Origin: CAZMRF01 sp964568735
Lineage (GTDB): Bacteria > Acidobacteriota > Polarisedimenticolia > JACPZX01
NCBI GenBank assembly: GCA_964568735.1
Contig: CAZMRF010000049.1
Location: forward strand, 1 to 38,803
Length of the DNA: 38,803 bases
Reading direction: 5' to 3'
The first letter of the stretch is position 1; each line of letters begins with the position of its first letter. The position numbers were made by a program, and so were the translations under genes. Of this stretch, positions 1 to 7,946 are shown piece by piece. The notes under the pieces are model-generated. The model was not told the DNA's origin. It saw nothing but the letters and a program-made list of their open reading frames with translations, and made no database searches.

Positions 1-1
1 G

Positions 2-139
2 GTCGGGGTGGGGGATGGGTGGCATCCCTACACGCTTTCGCGGCGGATTCCGAACTGGATCTACGCGCTCGAGCTGTCGGGTCTGACGGAGACGGAGCAG
101 GGGCGGCCGATCGCGGCCTTCACGTCCAGTTCTTCGTAG
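2..139 (+). CDS. possible C-terminal end of an unidentified protein (partial)
   Basis: An open frame enters from the left edge and stops at TAG 137-139, giving 45 residues. The peptide has a protein-like mix of residues (two Trp, two Tyr, several Ile and Leu), with a stretch reading RIPNWIYALELSGL, unlike the Arg/Ala/Gly/Pro-rich frames typical of non-coding strands here. I do not recognise a family. It overlaps the 3' end of the leftward Nudix gene by about 79 bp, so either this frame or the tail of the Nudix frame may be non-coding. Because the window cuts it, no start, domain or context can be judged. Confidence 0.3.
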   Translation, partial: VGVGDGWHPYTLSRRIPNWIYALELSGLTETEQGRPIAAFTSSSS

Positions 140-300
140 AGCTCGCGAACGAGCGCCTCCGGCGGGCTCTCTCCCGCTTCGACCTTCCCTCCGGGGAACT
201 CCCAGTGCAGCTCGAGGTGGGCGCCTCGCTGGCGCTGCGTCAGGAGGACCCGGCCGTCCCGGAGGACCACGGCGGCGACGACCGTGAGGGAGCGCACCAT
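61..300 (-). CDS. short Nudix (MutT-like) hydrolase
   Basis: The product is 79 residues, starting MVRSLTVVAAVVLRDG. It carries a near-complete Nudix box (G-x5-E-x7-R-E-L-x-E-E-L-x-V, residues about 32-54: GKVEAGESPPEALVRELYEE). MutT-type enzymes hydrolyse nucleoside diphosphates linked to another group; MutT itself removes 8-oxo-dGTP. The final Gly of the box is Asp here. The frame stops about 22 residues after the box, whereas MutT proteins usually run to 125-135 residues, so the last strands are missing. The other two frames past the stop do not resemble a Nudix C-terminus, so a single frameshift does not explain it. ATG 300 is chosen because upstream in-frame sequence is low-complexity Arg/Pro. 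A TATACT hexamer sits 6 nt before it and there is no Shine-Dalgarno. It diverges from the dGTPase gene. Confidence 0.7.
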   Translation of the reverse strand: MVRSLTVVAAVVLRDGRVLLTQRQRGAHLELHWEFPGGKVEAGESPPEALVRELYEELDVKAAIGRPCSVSVRPDSSSA

Positions 301-306
301 CCCGCG

Positions 307-312
307 AGTATA
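307..312 (-). promoter_or_regulatory. -10 hexamer TATACT for the Nudix gene (leaderless type)
   Basis: TATACT matches TATAAT at 5 of 6 positions and lies 6 nt before ATG 300. Transcription would then start at or within a base or two of the start codon. No -35 element is seen at 16-18 bp spacing. Confidence 0.4.
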
Positions 313-317
313 AATCG

Positions 318-346
318 TTGCCGGGATCGGGCGGATCCGGTAGGCT
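318..346 (+). promoter_or_regulatory. promoter of the dGTPase gene (TTGCCG-17-TAGGCT)
   Basis: TTGCCG (318-323) is separated by 17 bp from TAGGCT (341-346). The start codon ATG 354 follows after 7 nt, so the transcript would have almost no leader. There is no Shine-Dalgarno before ATG 354, which fits leaderless translation. The element overlaps the upstream region of the divergent Nudix gene. Confidence 0.4.
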
Positions 347-353
347 GCGGCCC

Positions 354-1619
354 ATGGCCGCCCCTGTAGGACGAAGGAGAATCCCGGGCAGCGCAGCGGG
401 CGCGCGCGCGAAGGGGGCACCCGGCCGCGCCGCAGGGGTAGCCGCTCCGCGCGGCAGTCCGGCAGCTCCCTGGGAGGTCGGGGATGCCGACGGCCTCCTC
501 GCACCCTACGCCATGCGCGCGGATCAGACGCGGGGGCGCCGCCACCGCGAGCGCGAGCATCCCTTCCGCTCGCCCTTCCAGCGCGACCGGGACCGGATCA
601 TCCATTCGCGGGCCTTTCGCCGCCTCGAGTACAAGACACAGGTCTTCCTGAATCACGAAGGCGATCACTTCCGGACGCGGCTCACGCACAGCATCGAGGT
701 CTCCCAGGTCGGCCGTACCGTGGCGCGCGCGCTGGGGCTGAACGCCGATCTCGTCGAGGCTCTCTCCCTGTCGCACGACCTGGGCCACACTCCCTTCGGC
801 CATCTCGGGGAGGAGGTGCTCGACGCCCTGATGCGCCGCCACGGCGGGTACAACCACAACAGGCAGTCGCTGAGGATCGTGGAGCATCTCGAGGATCGCT
901 ACCCCGAGTGGCCGGGGCTGAATCTGACCTACGAAGTACGCGAGGGGATCGCCAAGCACTCGGGGCCCATCGACGTGAAGAAGGCCCCCGAGTTCGCGGA
1001 GTACGGACCGAGGGAGGCACCACCTCTCGAAGCCCAGATGATCGACATCGTGGACGAGATTGGCTACAACCACCACGACGTGGACGACGGCGTGCGCTCG
1101 GGGCTCCTCCCGGCCGAGCAGCTCGCCCGCGACGTGGCTCTCTTCGGCGAGCCCTGGCGCGGCGCTCTGCGGAAATACCCGCGGGCGACCCCACGGCAGC
1201 ACCTCGCCGTAGCGCTGACGGGCATGATCGACGTCCTCGTGACCGATCTCGTGGAGAGCTCGCGCCGGCGGATCCGGGGCTCCGGGGTGAAGGACGTCGA
1301 AGGCGTCCGGGCTACGAAGGAGTGGCTCATCGGCCTGAGCCCCGGGGTGGGGAGGCGCAATGCCGCGCTGAAGGCCTGCCTCATGGAGAGCCTCTATACC
1401 CACCACCGGATCGAGCGCGTCAAGGACAAGTCCCGGCGCATCATCAAGGCCCTCTTCGAGCGCTACATGGATAACCCCCGCCTCCTGGGCGACCGGCCTC
1501 TGGCCCGTTTCAAGAAAGAGGGACGCGAGCGCGTGATCTGCGACTACATCGCGGGGATGACGGATCGCTTCGCCATCGACGAGTACCGCCGCCTCTTCAG
1601 CCCCGACGTCCTGCCGTAG
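354..1619 (+). CDS. dgt: deoxyguanosinetriphosphate triphosphohydrolase-like protein (dGTPase)
   Basis: A cytoplasmic HD-superfamily enzyme of 421 residues that converts dNTPs, typically dGTP, to deoxynucleoside and triphosphate. Visible family signatures are the N-terminal block LAPYAMRADQTRGRR and FQRDRDRIIHSRAFRRLEYK, the first metal His in RLTHS (about residue 112), the HD pair in SLSHDLGHTPFGH (about 141-142) and the fourth ligand region DIVDEIGYNHHDVDDG. ATG 354 is preferred over an upstream in-frame codon because it follows the best -10 element. The first 45 residues are Ala/Gly/Arg/Pro-rich and probably disordered. It pairs divergently with a Nudix gene, so both may act on the purine nucleotide pool. 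The 3' end faces the amidohydrolase gene across 85 bp in which I see no clear terminator. Confidence 0.95.
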   Translation: MAAPVGRRRIPGSAAGARAKGAPGRAAGVAAPRGSPAAPWEVGDADGLLAPYAMRADQTRGRRHREREHPFRSPFQRDRDRIIHSRAFRRLEYKTQVFLNHEGDHFRTRLTHSIEVSQVGRTVARALGLNADLVEALSLSHDLGHTPFGHLGEEVLDALMRRHGGYNHNRQSLRIVEHLEDRYPEWPGLNLTYEVREGIAKHSGPIDVKKAPEFAEYGPREAPPLEAQMIDIVDEIGYNHHDVDDGVRSGLLPAEQLARDVALFGEPWRGALRKYPRATPRQHLAVALTGMIDVLVTDLVESSRRRIRGSGVKDVEGVRATKEWLIGLSPGVGRRNAALKACLMESLYTHHRIERVKDKSRRIIKALFERYMDNPRLLGDRPLARFKKEGRERVICDYIAGMTDRFAIDEYRRLFSPDVLP

Positions 1620-1704
1620 CCGGCAGATCGGTGAAGTTCTCCCTCGCGTCACCTCGCAGGCGCTGCATCGATTCCTCCAGGTTCGGTGTCGAGAATCCCG
1701 GCGG

Positions 1705-2586
1705 TCAGGGGAAGAGTCTCCTCGCGTTGGCTCCCATGATCCTCCACCTCGCTTCAGGCGAGAGCGGGACCTCGTCCATCTCGGCCATGATCGCTCCGAG
1801 GAAGGGGACGCCGGGCGCCGGCCAGTCGGAGCCGAAGAGAACCTTGTCGGCGAACTGATCCAGCCTGGGGAAGTAGTGAAGCAGGCGCCGGGGCGGGATT
1901 CCCGAGATGTCCATATAGACGTTGGGGAAGCGGCGTATGAGGAAAATGGCGTGCTCCGACCAGAGAGGCCTTCCGCCGTGGGCGAGGATGATCCTGAGAT
2001 CTGGAAAGTCGATCGCGACGTCGTCGATCCCCATCGGATCCCCCAGCCGGCTGCGCGCGCCGGGGAAGATCGAGGTTCCCGTGTGGAACATGATCGGGAT
2101 ACGCAGCTCCTGGCAGGCGCGGTAGATCTCCTCCAGCGATTTCATCCCGCGCTCGCGGTAGTCGGCCGGGCTGAAGACCTGGTGCGGCGCGTGCAGCTTG
2201 ATCCCGCGGATGCCCATCTCGGCGAGGCGCTTCACGTCGCCCGCGGCGTCCTTCGTGAAGCGAGGATGAACGCCACCGAAGGCGATGAGGCGCTCCCTCA
2301 GGGTGTTGCAGTAGCGGGCACAGAAGACCGACGCTTCCTCGGTGAAGCCCATGATGTCGGGCGAGGGGTAGTTGATGATCCCCGCTCGGAGGACTCCCGC
2401 CGCATCCAGGTAGGAGAGGAAACGCGCGGGATCCGCGATCATGGCCTGGATATCGTCGTAGTCCGCGCGTCCCTTCCGCATCCTCGCCTGGACATCGGGG
2501 CGGAGCTGATCCCAGGGCTGGATGTGGATATGGATGTCGGTGACCTCGTGGGAGGGCGCCGTCGCGCTCACTTGGAGGGCGGCCAC
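1705..2586 (-). CDS. amidohydrolase-2 family metal-dependent hydrolase
   Basis: A TIM-barrel hydrolase or decarboxylase-type protein of 293 residues (COG2159-like). The HxH metal motif is at about residues 19-21 (DIHIH). The barrel ligands follow as FHTGT, ILAHGG and the C-terminal FGSDWP aspartate. Members include ACMSD and gamma-resorcylate decarboxylase as well as plain hydrolases, so the substrate is unknown. The gene follows the hydroxyacyl-CoA dehydrogenase. The listed GTG at 2586 overlaps it by 19 bp. A second GTG at 2571 forms a 4-bp GTGA overlap with the dehydrogenase stop and may be the true coupled start. Both begin upstream of the metal motif. Association with an acyl-CoA dehydrogenase suggests a role in degrading a ring or hydroxy acid, but this is inference. 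Confidence 0.85.
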   Translation of the reverse strand: MAALQVSATAPSHEVTDIHIHIQPWDQLRPDVQARMRKGRADYDDIQAMIADPARFLSYLDAAGVLRAGIINYPSPDIMGFTEEASVFCARYCNTLRERLIAFGGVHPRFTKDAAGDVKRLAEMGIRGIKLHAPHQVFSPADYRERGMKSLEEIYRACQELRIPIMFHTGTSIFPGARSRLGDPMGIDDVAIDFPDLRIILAHGGRPLWSEHAIFLIRRFPNVYMDISGIPPRRLLHYFPRLDQFADKVLFGSDWPAPGVPFLGAIMAEMDEVPLSPEARWRIMGANARRLFP

Positions 2587-3449
2587 TTGTAGAATCCCTC
2601 GCCGCTCTTCTTCCCGAGCTTCCCGGCCTTCACCTTCTCACGGAGGATTTCAGGCGGCCTGAAGTGCTCGAGCCCCAGCTCTTTGTGGAGCCCCTCGGCA
2701 ATGGCCATCCTCACGTCGAGCCCCACGAGGTCCGACACGCGCAGCGGTCCCATGGGATGCGCGTAGCCCAGCTCCATCGCCTTGTCGATGTCCTCGACCG
2801 AGGCGACGCCCTGCTCGACCATCCGCATCGCCTCGAGCCCGAGCGCGACGCCGAGCCGCGACGTCGCGAAGCCGGGGACGTCCCTGACGACGATCGTCTC
2901 CTTCCCCATCCGACGCGCCGCCGCCACGGCCACCTCGACGGTCGCCGGCTCCGTCTGATCGGCCCGGACGATCTCCACGAGCTTCATGATGTGAGGAGGG
3001 TTGAAGAAGTGGATGCCGATCACGCGGCCGGGCCGCCGGGTCGCCTCCGCGATCTTCGTGATGCTGAGGGATGAGGTGTTCGAGGCGAGGATGGCGTGCG
3101 GGGGGCAGATCCCATCGAGACGGGAGAAGATCTCGCGCTTGAGATCGAGCTTCTCGGGGACGGCTTCGATCACAAGGTCGGCTGCACGGGCCGCCTCTTC
3201 GAGGTCCGACGTGGGATGGATGGCTGAGAGGGCCCGGTCGGCCTCATCGGCCCCGATCTTCCCCTTCTCGACGCCCTTCTGGAGATTCGCGCGGACATGC
3301 GCGAGGCCCGCGGCGGTCAGACTCTCCGTGAGGTCGTAGAGAACCACCTCATAGCCGGCCAGGGCCGCCACATGGGCGATTCCGTGACCCATCGTCCCTG
3401 CCCCCAGGACGGCGACGCGGCGGATCGACACGGCGGGATTCTCGGTCAC
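2568..3449 (-). CDS. hbd: 3-hydroxybutyryl-CoA / 3-hydroxyacyl-CoA dehydrogenase
   Basis: An NAD(P)-dependent enzyme of 293 residues oxidising (S)-3-hydroxyacyl-CoA to 3-ketoacyl-CoA. The Rossmann motif GAGTMG is at residues 16-21. The catalytic segments SNTSSLSITKIA and IHFFNPPHIMKLVEIV follow. The C-terminal dimerisation domain carries DVPGFATSRL and GYAHPMGPL. This is the usual size for the stand-alone Hbd/PaaH type (about 280 residues), not the large FadB fusion. The start is GTG 3449: AGGAGGAG lies 9 nt upstream, and earlier in-frame sequence is low complexity. It heads a two-gene leftward unit with the amidohydrolase and diverges from the molybdenum hydroxylase genes. Confidence 0.93.
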   Translation of the reverse strand: MTENPAVSIRRVAVLGAGTMGHGIAHVAALAGYEVVLYDLTESLTAAGLAHVRANLQKGVEKGKIGADEADRALSAIHPTSDLEEAARAADLVIEAVPEKLDLKREIFSRLDGICPPHAILASNTSSLSITKIAEATRRPGRVIGIHFFNPPHIMKLVEIVRADQTEPATVEVAVAAARRMGKETIVVRDVPGFATSRLGVALGLEAMRMVEQGVASVEDIDKAMELGYAHPMGPLRVSDLVGLDVRMAIAEGLHKELGLEHFRPPEILREKVKAGKLGKKSGEGFYKWPPSK

Positions 3450-3653
3450 TTCGGGAGTCTCCTCCTGGAGCGGCGATTCTATCCGCGCCCTCGGGGGGCG
3501 ATCAACGCTATCACCTCGCCGGATCGGGGACGGCCCAGATCGGCCGCCGGAATCCGGCATCGAGGGAGGACTGGCCCCCGATGCCGGGGAGCATCGCAAC
3601 GGCGCATGCACAGGAGGTAGAATCGACCGAAGAGTGACTGCCGGGAGGTGCTT

Positions 3654-4121
3654 ATGGCTTCCTACACCCTGAAGATCAACGGGGCGAGCCGGACGGTTGA
3701 GGCGGCTCCCGAGACGCCGCTCCTCTGGGTCCTCCGGGATCTCGTCGGGCTGACGGGCACGAAGTTCGGTTGCGGCGAGGGGCTCTGCGGGGCCTGCACC
3801 GTCCTTTCGGGCGGCGACGCCATCCGATCCTGCATCACGCCCATCTCCTCAGTGGGTGTGAGCGAAATCACCACCATCGAGGGCCTGGGAGCGAAGGAGA
3901 TGCATCCGCTCCAGGCGGCCTGGATCGCCGAGGATGTCCCCCAGTGCGGCTACTGCCAGCCCGGGCAGATCATGTCGGCTGCTGCCCTGCTCCGTACGAA
4001 CCCGAAGCCCGACGATCGAGCGATCGACGAGGCCATGAGCGGCAATATCTGCCGCTGCGGCACCTACCAGAGGATCCGTGCCGCCATCCACCGCGCCGCA
4101 GGCTCAGGCGGTGCCCGATGA
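3654..4121 (+). CDS. (2Fe-2S) subunit of a molybdenum hydroxylase, IorA type
   Basis: The small iron-sulfur subunit, 155 residues, of an aldehyde/N-heterocycle oxidoreductase resembling isoquinoline 1-oxidoreductase alpha. The N-terminal plant-ferredoxin cluster ligands are in GCGEGLCGACTVL (residues about 41-53). The C-terminal cluster ligands are in QCGYCQPGQIM and GNICRCGTYQRIR. ATG 3654 is chosen because GGAGG (3644-3648) lies 5 nt upstream. The gene ends in ATGA, overlapping the start of the large subunit, so the two are translationally coupled. The partner holds the molybdopterin. No separate FAD subunit is nearby, as is normal for the two-subunit IorAB class, which passes electrons to cytochromes or another membrane acceptor. 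Confidence 0.92.
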   Translation: MASYTLKINGASRTVEAAPETPLLWVLRDLVGLTGTKFGCGEGLCGACTVLSGGDAIRSCITPISSVGVSEITTIEGLGAKEMHPLQAAWIAEDVPQCGYCQPGQIMSAAALLRTNPKPDDRAIDEAMSGNICRCGTYQRIRAAIHRAAGSGGAR

Positions 4122-6274
4122 GAGCCGCGGCTGACATGACGATCAGAATCGTCTCGCGCCGTGAGTTCATGGGTGGAGCCGCCGCGGCTGGAGGTAGCCT
4201 GATCCTGGGATTCTGGCTGCCGGGCTGCTCGGGCGAAGCGAGCCCCGCCCCGCGCGACCAGGAGTCCTTCCAGCCCAACGCCTTCCTCGCGATCTCGCCC
4301 GACGGCAAGGTCACTGTCTGGCTCACGAAGTCGGAGATGGGGCAGAGCGTCCTCACGGCACTGCCGATGATCGTCGCCGATGAGCTGGGGGCGCGCTGGG
4401 AAGACGTCCGCGTGGAGCTGGCGAATGCCGACAAGGCGCGGTACGGCAGCCAGGGCACGGGGGGCAGCGCGAGTCTCAGGACGCTGTGGGAGCCTCTGCG
4501 GAAAGCAGGCGCGGCGGCGCGGCTGATGCTCACGGCCGCGGCAGCCGGGAGCTGGAGCGTCCCGGCCGAGGAGTGCCAGGCTGCCGCGGGGGCCGTGGTG
4601 CACGGGCCCAGCGGCCGGAGGTTCCCCTTTGGCGACCTCGTGGGCCCCGCTTCACGCCTCGAGGTCCCGAAGGATCTCCCGCTTAGAGATACCGCGGACT
4701 TCAAGATCGTCGGGCAGCCCACGCTCCGGCTCGATGCACCTGACAAGGTCTTCGGGAGGGCTGTCTTCGGCCTGGACGTCAGGGTACCCGGGATGCTCTT
4801 CGCGGTTCTCGCGAAGAGCGAGGTGATCGGCGGGAGCGTGAAGTCCTTCGAAAATGCCGACGCCCTGAAGGTCCCCGGTGTGAAGCACGTCGTTCAGGTG
4901 GGAGAGTCCGTCGCCGTAGTCGCGGACAACACCTGGGCGGCTCTCGAGGGGCGCCGCGCCTTGAAGATCGAATGGAATCCCGGCACCAACGCCGATCTGA
5001 GCACGCAGGCCATCGAGAGAGAGTGGGCGCGTGCGGCGTCGGCCGAGGGCATCCGGGCCTGGGAGGAGGGCGATGCCGCGGCGGCCATCGGGGCGTCGGC
5101 CCGGCGGGTCGAGGCCGTCTACGATCTGCCCTTCCTGGCCCACGCTCCCATGGAGCCCTTCAACTGCACCGCGGACGTCAGGAAGGACTCGTGCGAGATC
5201 TGGGCGCCCACGCAGGTCCCGAACAATGCCTTCGACGAAGCCGTGAAGATCACGGGCCTGCCCCCCGAGCGCGTCACGCTCCACGTGACGCTCATGGGCG
5301 GCGGCTTCGGCAGAAGGCTCCAGACGGTGGACACCGCCGAGGCGGTCCGGGTGTCGAAGGCGATCGGAGCGCCCGTGAAGGTCGTCTACTCGCGCGAGGA
5401 CGACATGCGCCACGATTTCTACCGTCCCGGCAGCCGCCACGTCCTGAAAGCCGGGCTGGACGCCTCGGGCCGGCTGATGGCCTGGAGCCATCGGGTGATC
5501 ACTCCTTCCATCGGAGCCCAGTTCGGCTGGGTCCCCGAGGGCTCGCTCGACGAGGGGGCCGTGTCGGGCGCCGCGAATCTCCCCTACGCCATCCCCAACA
5601 TCTGGATCGACTTCGTGATGGCGAACACGCCCGTTCCCATCGGCTGGTGGCGCTCGGTCTACGACTCCCAGACCGCCTTTGCGAACGAGTGCTTCCTGGA
5701 CGAAGTGGCCTCGGCGGCGGGGGAGGATCCCCTCGCGATGCGCAGGAGGCTGCTGAAGGGCTCTCTCCGTCACCTGGGTGTCTTGAATCTGGCGGCGGAG
5801 AAGGCCGGCTGGGGGACTCCGTCGCCGCCGGGGCGCCACCGCGGGCTCGCCGTGCACTTTTCCTTCGGGAGCTGGGCGGCCGACGTCGCCGAGGTGTCGG
5901 TCGCGCCGGACGGAGAGGTGCGGGTCCACCGGATCGTCTGCGCCATCGACTGCGGGCGCGCCGTGAATCCCCTCGGCGTGCGCGCGCAGGTGGAAGGGGC
6001 GACCGTCTTCGGCCTGACGGCCGCCCTCAAGGGAGCCATCACCGTGAAGGGGGGTCGCGTGGAGCAGGGGAACTTCGACGACTACCCCATGCTCAGGATC
6101 CACGAGATGCCCCAGATCGAGACCTGGATCGTCCCGAGCGACGCGCCGCCATCGGGTGCCGGCGAGCCTCCCGTCCCTCCCGTGGCCCCCGCCGTCGCGA
6201 ACGCGATCTTCGCGGCCACAGGCAAGCGGCTGCGCCGCCTCCCCCTGACCGCGGAATCGATCCGTCGAGCGTAA
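4118..6274 (+). CDS. molybdopterin-binding large subunit of a molybdenum hydroxylase, IorB type
   Basis: The large catalytic subunit, 718 residues, of an isoquinoline 1-oxidoreductase-like or aldehyde dehydrogenase enzyme that hydroxylates an aldehyde or aromatic N-heterocycle with water-derived oxygen. Family signatures are MGGGFGRRLQTVDTAEAV, GWWRSVYDSQTAFANECFLD and the C-terminal GEPPVPPVAPAVANAIF with the active-site-type Glu. The N-terminus has a twin-arginine signal (SRREFMGG) followed by a hydrophobic stretch ending WLPGC, so export by Tat and possible lipid anchoring at Cys are likely. Residue numbering depends on whether ATG 4118 (ATGA overlap with the small subunit) or ATG 4136 is used. 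The small subunit has no signal and would ride along as a folded partner. Confidence 0.92.
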   Translation: MRAAADMTIRIVSRREFMGGAAAAGGSLILGFWLPGCSGEASPAPRDQESFQPNAFLAISPDGKVTVWLTKSEMGQSVLTALPMIVADELGARWEDVRVELANADKARYGSQGTGGSASLRTLWEPLRKAGAAARLMLTAAAAGSWSVPAEECQAAAGAVVHGPSGRRFPFGDLVGPASRLEVPKDLPLRDTADFKIVGQPTLRLDAPDKVFGRAVFGLDVRVPGMLFAVLAKSEVIGGSVKSFENADALKVPGVKHVVQVGESVAVVADNTWAALEGRRALKIEWNPGTNADLSTQAIEREWARAASAEGIRAWEEGDAAAAIGASARRVEAVYDLPFLAHAPMEPFNCTADVRKDSCEIWAPTQVPNNAFDEAVKITGLPPERVTLHVTLMGGGFGRRLQTVDTAEAVRVSKAIGAPVKVVYSREDDMRHDFYRPGSRHVLKAGLDASGRLMAWSHRVITPSIGAQFGWVPEGSLDEGAVSGAANLPYAIPNIWIDFVMANTPVPIGWWRSVYDSQTAFANECFLDEVASAAGEDPLAMRRRLLKGSLRHLGVLNLAAEKAGWGTPSPPGRHRGLAVHFSFGSWAADVAEVSVAPDGEVRVHRIVCAIDCGRAVNPLGVRAQVEGATVFGLTAALKGAITVKGGRVEQGNFDDYPMLRIHEMPQIETWIVPSDAPPSGAGEPPVPPVAPAVANAIFAATGKRLRRLPLTAESIRRA

Positions 6275-6322
6275 ACAGCGCCCGGGTGCTGCCGCGCTCT
6301 CGGGGTGGATCCACGCTGGTGG

Positions 6323-6352
6323 TTGACACCCCTCGCGCCGGTCGCCTACCCT
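6323..6352 (+). promoter_or_regulatory. promoter of the aldehyde dehydrogenase/enoyl-CoA hydratase operon
   Basis: A perfect TTGACA (6323-6328), an 18-bp spacer and TACCCT (6347-6352) predict a start near 6359 and a leader of about 97 nt. It is the clearest housekeeping-type promoter on the plus strand of the window. Confidence 0.6.
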
Positions 6353-6384
6353 AGGCGGGCAAATCCAGCGGAGACATGAGGATA

Positions 6385-6411
6385 GCGCCGCGGTCAGCCT
6401 CCGCGGAGCGC
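6385..6411 (+). other. stem-loop in the leader of the aldehyde dehydrogenase operon
   Basis: GCGCCGCGG (6385-6393) can pair with CCGCGGAGCGC (6401-6411) with a two-base bulge and a 7-nt loop. It lies between the predicted start site and the ribosome binding site (GAGG 6447-6450). No T-run follows, so it is not an obvious terminator. A regulatory role is only possible. Confidence 0.35.
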
Positions 6412-6455
6412 CCCTGGTCCACCGCGACGCTCGATTCCACGACTCCGAGGTACTC

Positions 6456-7925
6456 ATGCTCGCGCCGACCCGTGTGCAGGTGAAGCCAGGCCAGCTCTTC
6501 ATCGGGGGCAAATTCCTCCCCGCCGCCAGCGGTGAGACCTTCGAGACGATCAACCCGGCCACGGGAGAGTCCCTCACGACCGTTGCGCTGGGCGGTCCGG
6601 AGGACGTGAACGCCGCCGTGAAGGCGGCGCGCGAGGCCTTCGAGTCGGGCCCCTGGCCGAAGATGCCGGTGAGCGCGCGGGGCCGCCTGATCTGGAAGAT
6701 CGGCGATCTCATCATGCAGCGACGCGACGAGATCGCGGAGCTGGAGACTCTCGATTCGGGCAAGCCGATCTCCGATAACACGAAGATCGACGTTCCGATG
6801 GCGGCCGACTGCTTCCAGTACTACGCGGGGTGGGCGACCAAGATCCACGGAGCGACCGTCCCCGTCTCCGGCCCCTTCTTCAACTACACGCTCCGCGAGC
6901 CCGTCGGCGTCGTCGGGGCCATCATCCCCTGGAACTTCCCCTTCCTCATGGCCGCCTGGAAGCTGGCGCCCGCCCTCTGCGCCGGCAACACGGTGGTGCT
7001 CAAGCCGGCCCGGCAGACCTCTCTGACCGCGCTCCTCCTCGCCGAGATCTGCGCGGAGGCCGGCCTTCCGCCCGGCGTCGTCAACGTCGTGCCCGGCTCC
7101 GGCCACTCGACCGGCATGGCCATCGTGAACCACCCCGACGTGGACAAGATCGCCTTCACGGGATCGACCGTCGTGGGCCAGCAGATCCTCCGCGCCTCGG
7201 TGGACACTCTCAAGAAGGTCAGCCTGGAGCTGGGGGGGAAGTCGCCGAGCCTCGTCTTCGCGGACGCGGACATGGAGGCGGCGGTCCGCGGGGCCAGCAT
7301 CGGGATCTTCTACAACGAAGGCCAGATCTGCACGGCCGCCTCGAGGCTCTTCGTCGAGGAGAAGATCCACGACGAGCTGATCGACCAGCTCGTCAAGAGG
7401 ACGGCGAAGATGGTGCCCGGTGATCCGCTCGATCCCAAGACGCGCTACGGGCCCCAGGTCTCCGAAGAGCAGATGAACACGGTCCTGCGCTACATCGGGA
7501 TCGGCAAGCAGGAAGGAGCCAGTCTCGTGGCGGGAGGGGCGCGGGCCCAGGTGGGGGACGGCAAGGGCTTCTACGTGCAGCCGACGATCTTCGACGGCGT
7601 GAGCAACGACATGACCATCGCCCGCGAGGAGATCTTCGGGCCGGTCCTCTCGGTCATCCCGTTCAAGGACGAGGAAGAAGCCGTGCGCCTGGGCAACGAC
7701 TCGATCTACGGGCTCGCGGCGGCGGTCTGGACCCGGGACGTGAAGAAGGCGCACTCGATCGCACGCCGGCTCAGGGCCGGGACCGTGTGGATCAACACAG
7801 TCAACGCGCTGGACAACGCCATCCCCTTCGGCGGCTACAAGATGTCGGGGCTGGGAAGGGAGCTGGGCGAGGCGGCGCTGGACCTTTACACCCAGACGAA
7901 GTCCGTCTGGGTCGATTTGAGCTGA
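6456..7925 (+). CDS. NAD(P)-dependent aldehyde dehydrogenase
   Basis: An ALDH-superfamily enzyme of 489 residues oxidising an aldehyde to its acid. All catalytic residues are in place with normal spacing: Asn160 in IIPWNFPF, Glu258 in LELGGKSP and Cys292 in NEGQICTAASR. The FGGYKMSGLGRELG C-terminal signature is also present. It is closest in feel to betaine-aldehyde, phenylacetaldehyde or cumic-aldehyde dehydrogenases, but the substrate cannot be read. ATG 6456 has GAGG 5 nt upstream. It is the first gene of a tightly packed operon with two enoyl-CoA hydratases and a zinc oxidoreductase. A CoA ligase that would link the acid to the hydratases is not in the window. Confidence 0.95.
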   Translation: MLAPTRVQVKPGQLFIGGKFLPAASGETFETINPATGESLTTVALGGPEDVNAAVKAAREAFESGPWPKMPVSARGRLIWKIGDLIMQRRDEIAELETLDSGKPISDNTKIDVPMAADCFQYYAGWATKIHGATVPVSGPFFNYTLREPVGVVGAIIPWNFPFLMAAWKLAPALCAGNTVVLKPARQTSLTALLLAEICAEAGLPPGVVNVVPGSGHSTGMAIVNHPDVDKIAFTGSTVVGQQILRASVDTLKKVSLELGGKSPSLVFADADMEAAVRGASIGIFYNEGQICTAASRLFVEEKIHDELIDQLVKRTAKMVPGDPLDPKTRYGPQVSEEQMNTVLRYIGIGKQEGASLVAGGARAQVGDGKGFYVQPTIFDGVSNDMTIAREEIFGPVLSVIPFKDEEEAVRLGNDSIYGLAAAVWTRDVKKAHSIARRLRAGTVWINTVNALDNAIPFGGYKMSGLGRELGEAALDLYTQTKSVWVDLS

Positions 7926-7946
7926 GACAACTCAGGGGGAGAACGC

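Noticed and set aside
4652..6781. Long minus-strand open frame of about 700 codons opposite IorB
   Set aside because: Entirely antisense to a clearly recognised molybdenum hydroxylase with all motifs on the plus strand.
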